Shown in pieces: positions 8,708 to 16,218 of a stretch of DNA of 64,000 nucleotides. The DNA lies in NCBI GenBank assembly GCA_024103425.1, contig JAGFIS010000011.1:1-64000 (forward strand), given 5' to 3'. The DNA is from Chitinophagaceae bacterium. GTDB lineage: Bacteria > Bacteroidota > Bacteroidia > Chitinophagales > Chitinophagaceae. The first letter of the stretch is position 1, and each line of letters begins with the position of its first letter. The translations under genes and the position numbers were made by a program. A model generated the notes under the pieces. That model had not been told where the DNA came from, did no database searches, and saw only the letters and a list, made by a program, of their open reading frames with translations.

Positions 8708-9108
8708 ACGGAAAGACAATTGTTTTTATATGCCTGGTCGCAATTCTAGGCTCGTGTAAGGGAGATAACGCCCCTAAGGATATATTGGGTAAGGAAGAGA
8801 TGAAATCTGTTTTATGGGACGTTTTACAAGCGCAGGCCTGGGCACAGGAAAAGGCGCGCCAAGATTCTTCTGTGACACTGGCATCTGCGACACGATTGCT
8901 AACAGAAGAGGTCTTTAAAGTGCATAAAATATCAGGAGAGATATTTGAAAAGAGCTACGACTGGTATCGTAAACATCCGGAATTACTGGGGCCGATGCTC
9001 GATTCCTTATATTCGCAGAACTCAGAATTGCCTGTCGCGCCGTCCATTTTAGATAATACCATGGAGCAACAGCAAGATGGCCCGGCAAGATTGAGACGAC
9101 CGAAATAA
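8704..9108 (+). CDS. DUF4296 lipoprotein
   Basis: A 134-residue predicted lipoprotein with the lipobox ILGSC at Cys18. The short helical body (KEEMKSVLWDVLQAQAW, then YDWYRKHPELLGPMLDSLY) is typical of DUF4296, a Bacteroidota family of unknown function. The C-terminal tail is Gln- and Pro-rich and probably disordered. It shares ATGA with the upstream DUF4835 gene and is certainly cotranscribed with it, so the two may act together at the envelope. Confidence 0.75.
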   Translation: MNGKTIVFICLVAILGSCKGDNAPKDILGKEEMKSVLWDVLQAQAWAQEKARQDSSVTLASATRLLTEEVFKVHKISGEIFEKSYDWYRKHPELLGPMLDSLYSQNSELPVAPSILDNTMEQQQDGPARLRRPK

Positions 9109-9123
9109 TTTGAATGAATTGAG

Positions 9124-9780
9124 TTATTCTATTAGAGAGTTCTTTACAGCGAAGAATACAAGCCCTACTGAGTTTTTTACTCCAAAACGTTCCATTAACC
9201 TGTCTTTAATGGCCTCTACGGTACGCGGACTGATATTCATACGTTGGGCTATTTCCTGTGCTGTAAATTCCATGCAAACAAGTGAAAGCACTTCCTTTTC
9301 TTTATCGGTGACAGTGAGTTCAGAATTCAGGTTAGGACTGAATTTTTGTTTAGCGTAATTCTTTTTGATTAGGACCCTGTTAACGAAGTTGTTCAAATAG
9401 AATCCGTTTTCCATTACGTCGTTGAAGGCTTGAACGATCTCTTCAGGATCAGTACTCTTGAGCAGGTAACCATTGGCTCCGCTGTCCATTAAGTGCCCGA
9501 CAAAACGCTCGTCTTCGAACATGGTGAGAATAAGTATCCTGATTTGTGGATAGTGCTTGTTCAGGTATTTGGTTGTTTCAATACCATCCATTCCCGGCAT
9601 CCTAAGATCCAAAAGGATGATATCCGGAATTTCTTTCTCTAAACCTTCAATTAACTCCTGTCCATTACTTGCTTCCAAAACGAATTTTATATGGCTGTAC
9701 GGCTTGAGAGAAAGCATAACACCGCTTCTGAATATTTGATGATCATCAGCAATTGCCACTTTAAGAGTCTGGGGGTTCAT
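9124..9780 (-). CDS. NarL/LuxR-type response regulator
   Basis: A 218-residue two-domain regulator. The receiver has the acidic pair ADDH near residue 12, the phosphoacceptor Asp58 (LLDLRMPG), the Thr/Ser of LTMFED and Lys of LKST. The C-terminal LuxR-type helix-turn-helix reads LTVTDKEKEVLSLV ... SPRTVEAIKDRLMERFG. The ATG start was preferred over an in-frame TTG two codons upstream. It follows the kinase gene by 54 bp on the same strand and is almost certainly its partner. The regulon is not known. Confidence 0.92.
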   Translation of the reverse strand: MNPQTLKVAIADDHQIFRSGVMLSLKPYSHIKFVLEASNGQELIEGLEKEIPDIILLDLRMPGMDGIETTKYLNKHYPQIRILILTMFEDERFVGHLMDSGANGYLLKSTDPEEIVQAFNDVMENGFYLNNFVNRVLIKKNYAKQKFSPNLNSELTVTDKEKEVLSLVCMEFTAQEIAQRMNISPRTVEAIKDRLMERFGVKNSVGLVFFAVKNSLIE

Positions 9781-9834
9781 AGTCAACGGGTTTACATTGG
9801 ATTAAATCAAATATACTAATCGTTTTTTGATTTA

Positions 9835-10650
9835 TCAATAATGTCTAGGTATCTCAAGAGTGATCTTATAATAAGACTGAGTGTTATCCATCTCGAAGAA
9901 TATCCTTCCATGCAATACGTTGATTCGACTTTGAATATTCTTTAATCCGAGTCCTGCTGTTTTCTTGCTGAGTTCATCAAATTCTTTCTGGACTAAACCC
10001 TTTCCATCATGGTGAATTCTGTAATAAACCCAATTACCCTGTGCATTTTGAGTAAGATGCAGGAATCCGGCATTACTATGCTTGAGGATGTTTCCTACAA
10101 TCTCTTGAATAATCCTGAAGACCAGAAGTTCCTGATTGTCTTCAAGCCTTTCAGTGTTATTGTGAAACCTTGCACTCGCTTTTATGGTGCCGCTATTATT
10201 GATCTTGTCGAACATATCGACCAGTGCTGCATCCAGGCCGAAGTTCTTGAGCGTCGGTGGCAACAAGCTGTGAGAAATGTTCCTGATTAATTGTATGCTG
10301 TCGTCAATAATTTGGCGGGCACTCAAGATAGATTGCAACTGTATCGCAGGTTCCTGATGGATAAGATTTTCGTTGAGATAGAGTCTTGCAGTTGCCAACA
10401 GCGGACCGGCATCGTCGTGCAGATCGGCTGCGAGGCGTTGACGTTCTTCTTCCTGGAATTTGATGGATGAGTTTAAGAGTAATTCCTGCTTCTCTTTTTC
10501 GAATTCCTGTGCCATTTTATTGAAGAGCATGATTCTCTTCTGATGGAAAACGAGAGCCATTACCAGCATTACACCCATGAATAACATACCTATCGTACCA
10601 ATGATAAGCATGGTATTGCCGAAATTCTGGGTTATTTGTAAGCTGTACAT
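9835..10650 (-). CDS. Membrane-anchored sensor histidine kinase (HisKA_3 type)
   Basis: A 271-residue kinase with one N-terminal membrane helix (about 13-36), a short coiled linker, the HisKA_3 phosphorylation site RLAADLHDDAG with His78, and a GHKL ATPase domain with an N-box (EIVGNILKHSN) and a G-box (GLGLKNIQSRI). It lacks any periplasmic or PAS sensory domain. The gene upstream encodes a six- to seven-helix membrane protein 14 bp away, which may provide signal reception; the gene downstream is the matching NarL-type regulator. Confidence 0.9.
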   Translation of the reverse strand: MYSLQITQNFGNTMLIIGTIGMLFMGVMLVMALVFHQKRIMLFNKMAQEFEKEKQELLLNSSIKFQEEERQRLAADLHDDAGPLLATARLYLNENLIHQEPAIQLQSILSARQIIDDSIQLIRNISHSLLPPTLKNFGLDAALVDMFDKINNSGTIKASARFHNNTERLEDNQELLVFRIIQEIVGNILKHSNAGFLHLTQNAQGNWVYYRIHHDGKGLVQKEFDELSKKTAGLGLKNIQSRINVLHGRIFFEMDNTQSYYKITLEIPRHY

Positions 10651-10664
10651 AAGGGCTCGGACAA

Positions 10665-11411
10665 TTAAAATTCTCGGGTTAAAATTAAATCATCTCCCAG
10701 ATCCAGATCATCAGGACGGGTGAAGTCTTTTTCCGGGGCCTGAACAAATTTTCTCGTTAAGGCAAAGCCGATTAAAAGGTTCTTCAAAATGTTGGCTCCT
10801 GAGTTTATAAAAAAGTAGTATTTCTGGTAATCAGGGCTTTTGCCCATGCTGTCTGCCATCAGGTACAGGAAAAAAGTACTGGATACGAACAGAAAAAATG
10901 TAACTATAATCCAGAAATTGAAAGTCCGGTAAACAAAGAGATTTAGAGTGTGGGTAATCTGGAAGTATAAATAGTAGCCGCACAGTAGCATCAGAATGAG
11001 TGCCTCAATACCGACAACAAAAGATCCAAATGTAAAACTGCCATGGCTCCCCTTGAGGTGGAAATATCCGATTGAAAAAATGATGAAACTTATCCAAACG
11101 ATCACAGTGACAGTCCTGATTTTGTGTTTCCTTGGAAAAAGCAGGAAGTAGAAGGCACAGAAAAAGGAAAATTCTATGACGCTGTTTGAACTGTAAAGGG
11201 GAATCAGAAGTGACCGTAATGGAGCTATAAATGATGCGCTAAAAGTTAGAAATTCCTGACAAATAATGTATAATATATAATAAAAAATTACTCTTACCAC
11301 CCCTTCTTTATTCTTTCTCTTGAATATGAAAAAGAGAGGTAAGAGTAATAAGTAAGATAGAAAATAAATTACCAGAAATACTTTCAAAATGGCAGCTATT
11401 ATTTTACTCAA
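10665..11411 (-). CDS. Polytopic membrane protein, possible signal receptor of the adjacent kinase
   Basis: A 248-residue protein of unknown family with about seven hydrophobic helices (the first at 5-30, the last near 205-220) and an acidic cytosolic tail (RPDDLDLGDDLIL). No enzyme motif is visible. The only start available is a TTG; there is no in-frame ATG near the N-terminus, and the first helix begins immediately. It is the first gene of a tight operon with the histidine kinase and response regulator. Seven-helix modules are often fused to such kinases in this phylum, so a split sensor is a reasonable inference, not a demonstrated fact. Confidence 0.65.
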   Translation of the reverse strand: MSKIIAAILKVFLVIYFLSYLLLLPLFFIFKRKNKEGVVRVIFYYILYIICQEFLTFSASFIAPLRSLLIPLYSSNSVIEFSFFCAFYFLLFPRKHKIRTVTVIVWISFIIFSIGYFHLKGSHGSFTFGSFVVGIEALILMLLCGYYLYFQITHTLNLFVYRTFNFWIIVTFFLFVSSTFFLYLMADSMGKSPDYQKYYFFINSGANILKNLLIGFALTRKFVQAPEKDFTRPDDLDLGDDLILTREF

Positions 11412-11474
11412 ATATAACTACCTTTTTATGGAATTATTGTCCTGTAATCCCCTTAGTAAAGCAATTTCTGTAAC

Positions 11475-11864
11475 TTATTCCTTCTTCTTTGGTTTTTTGG
11501 GAGGATCTGGCGGGAAAAGAATGTCCCAGTCCCAAACTGTCTTGTCGGCAACAATACCTTCCTTGCTTTCCAGTTCACCCTGATGGGTAACAACTGTGTA
11601 GGTAAGAATGTCGTTTCCGCTGGCATCGATTCCTGTATAAACCAGGTGTTCTTCGCCTGCATCATTCAACCCCTTACGGAAAGTAATACCAACACATCCA
11701 GGCTGGTTCAAAATCTCCACGAGAATGTTGCGGCCGATGAAATGCCCCGGAACGGCATCAGGATATGCCTCTCTGAAAGCAGTTACCATCTTGTGCCCTT
11801 CCTCGTGGCCAATGTCAGCTCCAACCTTAGCATTCTTCTTTTCAAGGAGTGCTTTTTGATTCAT
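11475..11864 (-). CDS. Hypothetical protein, 129 aa, no recognised family
   Basis: A soluble-looking protein without signal peptide. It starts with a charged helix (MNQKALLEKKNAK), contains a central beta-rich part with GHFIGRNILVEILNQPGCVG and GEEHLVYTGIDASGND, and ends in a proline/lysine tail (PPDPPKKPKKKE). The central part could be a small ligand- or protein-binding fold, but no function can be assigned. It begins with ATG and stands alone, with a long regulatory-looking region upstream. Confidence 0.6.
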   Translation of the reverse strand: MNQKALLEKKNAKVGADIGHEEGHKMVTAFREAYPDAVPGHFIGRNILVEILNQPGCVGITFRKGLNDAGEEHLVYTGIDASGNDILTYTVVTHQGELESKEGIVADKTVWDWDILFPPDPPKKPKKKE

Positions 11865-12147
11865 GGTAGTAAGTTTTTACTAGTTTACAATGGGGGTCTG
11901 TTTAGGGAGAACCCAATGCTAACTTCCTTAATTAATTAATAGCTGCCAAATGAGCATATATTTGAAAAAGATGGGTCAAATCGGCTGAAATACAGGCTGA
12001 ATAAGGGTTTTAGAAGAAATTAATCGTAAAATAGCGCTAAAAAAAAAGGTAATACTACGATGAAAAATAGTAAATTTACGATAGTATAAATACACATTTT
12101 AGATGGGCTTATCCACATTTCAGAATGAGAATTATCCGGTGCTAATA

Positions 12148-12163
12148 ATCGTATAACTACGAT
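12148..12163. repeat. Palindrome ATCGTA-N4-TACGAT
   Basis: ATCGTA, the spacer TAAC, and TACGAT form an exact 6-bp inverted repeat. Additional TACGAT half-sites are at 12023-12028 (reverse orientation), 12056-12061 and 12077-12082, the last two 21 bp apart. The same layout with spacer AGTT recurs at 29743-29758. It looks like an operator for a dimeric repressor; the regulator is unknown. Confidence 0.55.
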
Positions 12164-12186
12164 AGGTGGTGGCAGGTTGGCGGAAA

Positions 12187-12355
12187 ATAAAAAAAACCGC
12201 AGGTCTGTTCTGGGAGCTACGGTTTTGTTAGGATAAAATTCAATGGGTGGTTATGGAAGCTTAGGTACTACTTGTTTTAAATTTTCAGCCGGTCGCAATT
12301 GTATATTCTTTTAATCAACAATAAACCAATAAATGACATTAGCTGACCGGTTTCC
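12187..12355 (-). ncRNA. Candidate small RNA
   Basis: On the minus strand a TTG (12390-12388), a 20-bp spacer and TATCTTTA (12367-12360) resemble a phylum-type promoter. About 165 nt later a stem (AAAACCG ... CGGTTTT) is followed by eight T, a good intrinsic terminator. The presumed RNA contains CCGGTC/GACCGG complementarity. CAGGTCT at 12200-12206 pairs with AGACCTG at 12367-12373, so a longer closed-ring RNA of the 6S type starting further upstream is an alternative. No downstream gene is close enough for this to be a leader. Confidence 0.35.
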
Positions 12356-12359
12356 CTAA

Positions 12360-12390
12360 TAAAGATAGACCTGTAAACAGCACATATCAA
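12360..12390 (-). promoter_or_regulatory. Possible promoter of the candidate small RNA
   Basis: Minus-strand TTG, 20 bp, then TATCTTTA; the last base differs from the TAnnTTTG consensus. Confidence 0.35.
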
Positions 12391-12536
12391 TGTTATTAAT
12401 ACTCATTTTTTTTCACTGTAATTTTTACAAAATGTAGGGTGATAAATACGATTTTTTTTGATGTGGAATACAATACGCGGAAAGCTGTTTTCGTTTAATT
12501 CAATATATTTACAGGAGTTACTAACTATTAAGTTCA

Positions 12537-13208
12537 ATGTCGAAAACCAATCAAGTTATCAAAGTCGCACTGGCTGATGATCACAAGATCTTCAGAGATG
12601 GCATTAAGGTAGCCCTAGGATTTAAGAAAGACCTGAAGATTGTGTGGGAAGCAGAGGACGGAAAAGAGTTACTTCATAAAATAGCAATTAAAAAGCCTGA
12701 TGTTTTGTTGATGGACATTAGGATGCCGGAAATTGATGGTATCAATGCGATCGAGCTGCTACGTAAGGAACATCGCGATGTAAAGATTATCGTATTGAGT
12801 ATGTATGATGATCAGCAGACCATCACTAAGATGATGGAAAACGGTGCCAATGCATATTTGAGTAAGACAACAGATCCTGATGAGATTTACGATGCAATTT
12901 TGACTTGCATGAGTGAAGAGTTCTACTTCAACCAATTGGTGAATCAGGCTGTAATGGGCAGGTTAATTAATAAAAGAACCACTACAAAAAGAAATTTGCC
13001 GAACAAGATACCCGTTACATTCAATGAAAAGGAACTCCGTATCCTCCAGCTGATTGGGGATGATATGAATACCCAGGAAATTTCAAAAGAAGTTTTTTTA
13101 AGTCCGAGAACGATCGAGTCAATCAGGCAGAAAATGAAAGAAAAAGTTGGAGCAAAAACTATCGGAGGGTTGTTGATGTATGGTGTGCGCAACAAGATGA
13201 TTGAGTAA
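12537..13208 (+). CDS. Orphan NarL/LuxR-type response regulator
   Basis: A 223-residue regulator close in layout to the one at 9124-9780: acidic pair ADDHKIFRDG, phosphoacceptor Asp60 (LLMDIRMPE), LSMYDD, Lys in LSKTTDP, and a C-terminal LuxR helix-turn-helix (FNEKELRILQLIGDD ... SPRTIESIRQKMKEKVG). No kinase gene is adjacent, so its partner must be encoded elsewhere, or the kinase at 9835-10650 may serve both. The long upstream region contains TACGAT repeats that could belong to its control, but they lie 370-510 bp away. Confidence 0.9.
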   Translation: MSKTNQVIKVALADDHKIFRDGIKVALGFKKDLKIVWEAEDGKELLHKIAIKKPDVLLMDIRMPEIDGINAIELLRKEHRDVKIIVLSMYDDQQTITKMMENGANAYLSKTTDPDEIYDAILTCMSEEFYFNQLVNQAVMGRLINKRTTTKRNLPNKIPVTFNEKELRILQLIGDDMNTQEISKEVFLSPRTIESIRQKMKEKVGAKTIGGLLMYGVRNKMIE

Positions 13209-13213
13209 CACCC

Positions 13214-13945
13214 TTACTTCTGATGCTTAGAATAATAATTCGACATAATTCTGTGCACTTCATTTTTCAAATCGCTAAAGTCTTCAAATTGTGATTGGTC
13301 AACTTCTGGAAGAAAGTGCATCTCCAGTTTTCCCGGTTTGAAATAGAATTCTTTATCAGCAGGCATCATTTTTTTTGAATTCAGAATGATTGTCGGGATA
13401 ATGTTAGTTTGAGTGTCTTTAGCCAGGCGGAATGCTCCGTCGTGAAACTCTTTCAAGGGTTGATCAGTTCTGTTTCTTGTTCCTTCCGGATAGATGCACA
13501 TATGCATTCCTTTTTTAAGAACACCCATCATTTCGATATAGCTGTTTTTACGACTGTCTTTATCCTTTCTGTCAACTAATACGGAACCACGCCTGTAGAT
13601 CATACCGAATATTGGGATTCGTGCCATTTCGGCCTTAGCTATGGTTTTGTTGGCCCATGGAACGAATGGGCTTAATACAGGTACATCCATAAAAGAATTA
13701 TGGTTAGCTGTGACAACATAGATTTCTCCTTTTCTGAAATTTCCCAACCCTCTGACCTTGAGGCTGGACCCTATCAAAAAGAGAAAAGTTCTAATCCATA
13801 TCACAGAAATTTTTCTGAAGGTTTCCGTCCGTGCGGGTTCTTTTTGTTTGGGGACAAAAAGCAGAATTATGGCAACCAGTAAGAGCGTAACGGCGAAAAT
13901 TAACAAAGCCCAGACTGCCATTATTTTATAGGGAATATCTTTCAT
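13214..13945 (-). CDS. 1-acyl-sn-glycerol-3-phosphate acyltransferase (PlsC type)
   Basis: A 243-residue membrane acyltransferase. An N-terminal helix (about 8-30) is followed by the catalytic NHxxxxD motif NHNSFMD at 81-87 and the substrate-binding YPEGTRNR at 152-158, with GSVLVDRKD between them. It transfers an acyl chain to lysophosphatidate, giving phosphatidate for phospholipid synthesis. The ATG was chosen over an in-frame TTG two codons upstream. It follows ung by 11 bp on the same strand. Confidence 0.92.
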   Translation of the reverse strand: MKDIPYKIMAVWALLIFAVTLLLVAIILLFVPKQKEPARTETFRKISVIWIRTFLFLIGSSLKVRGLGNFRKGEIYVVTANHNSFMDVPVLSPFVPWANKTIAKAEMARIPIFGMIYRRGSVLVDRKDKDSRKNSYIEMMGVLKKGMHMCIYPEGTRNRTDQPLKEFHDGAFRLAKDTQTNIIPTIILNSKKMMPADKEFYFKPGKLEMHFLPEVDQSQFEDFSDLKNEVHRIMSNYYSKHQK

Positions 13946-13956
13946 TGTCAAGGTTT

Positions 13957-14628
13957 TTAAAGATTCCAGTCAACAGGTGTTTTCCCGTGATTTATCAACC
14001 AATTATTTGTTTTTGAAAAATGCTTACACCCGAAAAATCCGTTTGAAGCACTGTATGGAGAAGGGTGAGATGCAGTGAGAATAAAATGTTTGTGAGGATC
14101 AATTAAAATACGTTTATTTTTTGCGTGGGCACCCCACAAAATGAACACCACACTATCTTTCTTCTCTGAAATCTGACGGATCGTAGCATCAGTGAACTGT
14201 TGCCAGCCGATTTGACTGTGGCTCGCGGGTTCATTCCTTCTCACAGTTAGCGATGTATTCAATAATAGTACTCCCTGTTTCGCCCAATTGGTAAGATTAC
14301 CATGATTGGGAATCGGAATGCCTAAATCGTCATGCAATTCTTTGAAAATATTTTTAAGAGAGGGCGGAGGAGTAATCCCGTTAGGGACCGAAAAACACAG
14401 TCCGTGTGCCTGTCCGGGATTGTGATATGGATCCTGACCTAATAAGACAACTTTCACTTGATCAAAGGGGGTTTGATCAAATGCATTAAAAAAGAGTTTT
14501 CCCGGCGGATAGATTGTCTTACCGTTACTGATTTCAGATTTAATGAACGTGACCAATTCCTGAAAATAGGGTTTGTCAAATTCAGGTTGCAGAATAGATT
14601 TCCAGGATGATTCAATTGTTACTTCCAT
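13957..14628 (-). CDS. ung: Uracil-DNA glycosylase, family 1
   Basis: A 223-residue enzyme with all family-1 signatures: the water-activating loop GQDPYHNPGQAHG with Asp66, the LLNTSLTVRR uracil-binding segment, and the HPSPYSA leucine-loop region near residue 188. It removes uracil from DNA in base-excision repair. Length and motifs are normal. It lies upstream of the plsC-type gene in a two-gene leftward unit. Confidence 0.97.
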   Translation of the reverse strand: MEVTIESSWKSILQPEFDKPYFQELVTFIKSEISNGKTIYPPGKLFFNAFDQTPFDQVKVVLLGQDPYHNPGQAHGLCFSVPNGITPPPSLKNIFKELHDDLGIPIPNHGNLTNWAKQGVLLLNTSLTVRRNEPASHSQIGWQQFTDATIRQISEKKDSVVFILWGAHAKNKRILIDPHKHFILTASHPSPYSASNGFFGCKHFSKTNNWLINHGKTPVDWNL

Positions 14629-14725
14629 AGCAGACTTCGGTCTGTGGCGAATTTATCCAGAATATTTGATCTTTTTGGAAGAAATAAGAGTTGAAAATGG
14701 TGTGTTATGAAGGATAGGAAAGTTG

Positions 14726-14798
14726 TGACCCCGGAACGATTCGAACGTTCGACCCACAGCTTAGAAGGCTGTTGCTCTATCCACTGAGCTACGGGGCC
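14726..14798 (-). tRNA. tRNA-Arg, anticodon TCT
   Basis: The minus strand folds as a complete tRNA: acceptor GGCCCCG/CGGGGTC, D-arm GCTC-GAGC, anticodon stem ACAGC/GCTGT with loop CTTCTAA (anticodon TCT), and T-arm GAACG-TTCGAAT-CGTTC. The 3' CCA is not encoded. It reads AGA codons. Confidence 0.96.
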
Positions 14799-14945
14799 TG
14801 AAAAAGATTTGCAAATATAATTGAATTAAAGAAGGTGATCCAAAAATGAGATTTATTTTTTCTGCGAAAGTTGTTGATATTCCTGCGGAAAAAACAGGCT
14901 TAATTGGTAGGAAATAGTTTTATTTTAAATGATTTTAAAGTAATA

Positions 14946-14962
14946 TTGGCACGAATATTTTT
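14946..14962 (+). promoter_or_regulatory. Possible sigma-54-like element before the first glycosyltransferase
   Basis: TTGGCACG matches the -24 half of a sigma-54 promoter; the -12 half is TTTT rather than TTGC. It lies 49 bp before the ATG. TAATTTTG at 14979-14986 is an alternative sigma-A -7 element. Confidence 0.25.
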
Positions 14963-15010
14963 AAAGAGTCGCGAATGCTAATTTTGATTGCTTTCATGAC
15001 TAGATAGATA

Positions 15011-16114
15011 ATGCGCTATAAAGTTTTATTCCTTCTTCATCTTCCGCCACCCGTTCATGGTTCTTCAATGGTTGGTAAATGGATCCATGAAAGTAAAAAA
15101 ATTAATAATACATTTTCTTGTAGCTACATTAATCTGTTAGTTTCGGATACGGTTGGAAGTTCTGGCTCATTTTCAATTAAAAAGGTTTGGAAGTTTATTC
15201 AGATTTGGTTTGAGCTATTAGGTCAATTGATTCGAAAAAAGCCAGATTTGTGTTATCTCGCTCTCACCACTACAGGTTTTGCATTCTACCGAGATGTTAT
15301 GCTGGTTGGTTTGATAAAGGTATTTAGGGTACGTAGAGTTTATCATTTGCATAATAAAGGAATAAAAGAAGTTGCGCCAGGAGGGATAAGAAGAAGGATT
15401 TATCATTACATATTTAAGGGGGCCGAAGTTATTTTGTTATCTCAATACTTGTATGATGATATTAGGGATTTCGTTCCTTTCTCTAGTGTGAGAATCTGCC
15501 CGAATGGAATTCCTCCATCGGAATGCGATTTGGGATCGGAAAAAAAAGAAGACGGAGTAATTGATATTTTATTTCTTTCAAATCTAATCGTATCGAAAGG
15601 CGTTTTGGTTTTATTAGATGCTTTAAAGATTTTGGATGATAAAGGTTTGACTTTTTGCTGTTTGTTTGCGGGAAGATTTGGAGACATAACAGAGACAAAG
15701 TTTTTTGATGAGGTTGAAGTTCGTAGGTTACAGAATAAGACTCGTTTTTTAGGGGGTATTTATGGTAGAGAGAAGCATAAAATATTACATCATTCTGACA
15801 TTTTGGTACTTCCGACTTATTCTGATTGTTTTCCCTTAGTTCTTTTAGAAGGCATGCAACATGGTTTACCTCTAATTTCTACAAATGAAGGGGGAATCCC
15901 GGATATAATTGAAGATGGAGTTACAGGGTTCATAGTTGAAAAGAAAAATGTACACGAGTTAGCGGATAAACTGGAAAAATTGATTTTGAATAAATCTCTC
16001 AGGACATCTATGGGAGATCAGGGAAAGAAAATATTCTTTGCGAAATTTACATTAAATCATTTTGAAACAAGACTCACAGATATTTTAGATAGTTTGTGTA
16101 AAAGAGTGACCTGA
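15011..16114 (+). CDS. Glycosyltransferase family 4 (GT-B fold), copy 1
   Basis: A 367-residue glycosyltransferase. The N-terminus LLHLPPPVHGSSMVG is the nucleotide-fold start seen in polysaccharide GT4 enzymes, and the C-terminal half carries the donor-binding E-x7-E region (FPLVLLEGMQHGLPLISTN) followed by GGIPDIIEDGVTGF. It probably transfers a hexose from a nucleotide sugar onto a glycan or lipid-linked acceptor; donor and acceptor are unknown. It is followed by a close paralogue. Both are visibly more AT-rich than their neighbours and stand without other polysaccharide genes. Confidence 0.88.
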   Translation: MRYKVLFLLHLPPPVHGSSMVGKWIHESKKINNTFSCSYINLLVSDTVGSSGSFSIKKVWKFIQIWFELLGQLIRKKPDLCYLALTTTGFAFYRDVMLVGLIKVFRVRRVYHLHNKGIKEVAPGGIRRRIYHYIFKGAEVILLSQYLYDDIRDFVPFSSVRICPNGIPPSECDLGSEKKEDGVIDILFLSNLIVSKGVLVLLDALKILDDKGLTFCCLFAGRFGDITETKFFDEVEVRRLQNKTRFLGGIYGREKHKILHHSDILVLPTYSDCFPLVLLEGMQHGLPLISTNEGGIPDIIEDGVTGFIVEKKNVHELADKLEKLILNKSLRTSMGDQGKKIFFAKFTLNHFETRLTDILDSLCKRVT

Positions 16115-16218
16115 CTGAGTAATATGTAAATTTTGAATGCTTCCATATTTGTTTGATTTCTTAAGAGGGGGGAAGTGTAATAGTAACAAGCTTATAGATA
16201 ACCGCGAAAAATGATACA

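Larger units (their letters stand above)
11865..12536. other. 672-bp gene-free region with palindromes and a possible small RNA
   Basis: No credible coding frame exists here. Five copies of the hexamer TACGAT (either strand) lie between 12023 and 12163, including one palindrome. A hairpin-plus-T-run terminator for the minus strand lies at 12187-12226 and a promoter-like pair for the minus strand at 12360-12390, bounding a candidate 165-nt RNA. A -7-like TATATTTA at 12504-12511 precedes the response regulator. Confidence 0.6.
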
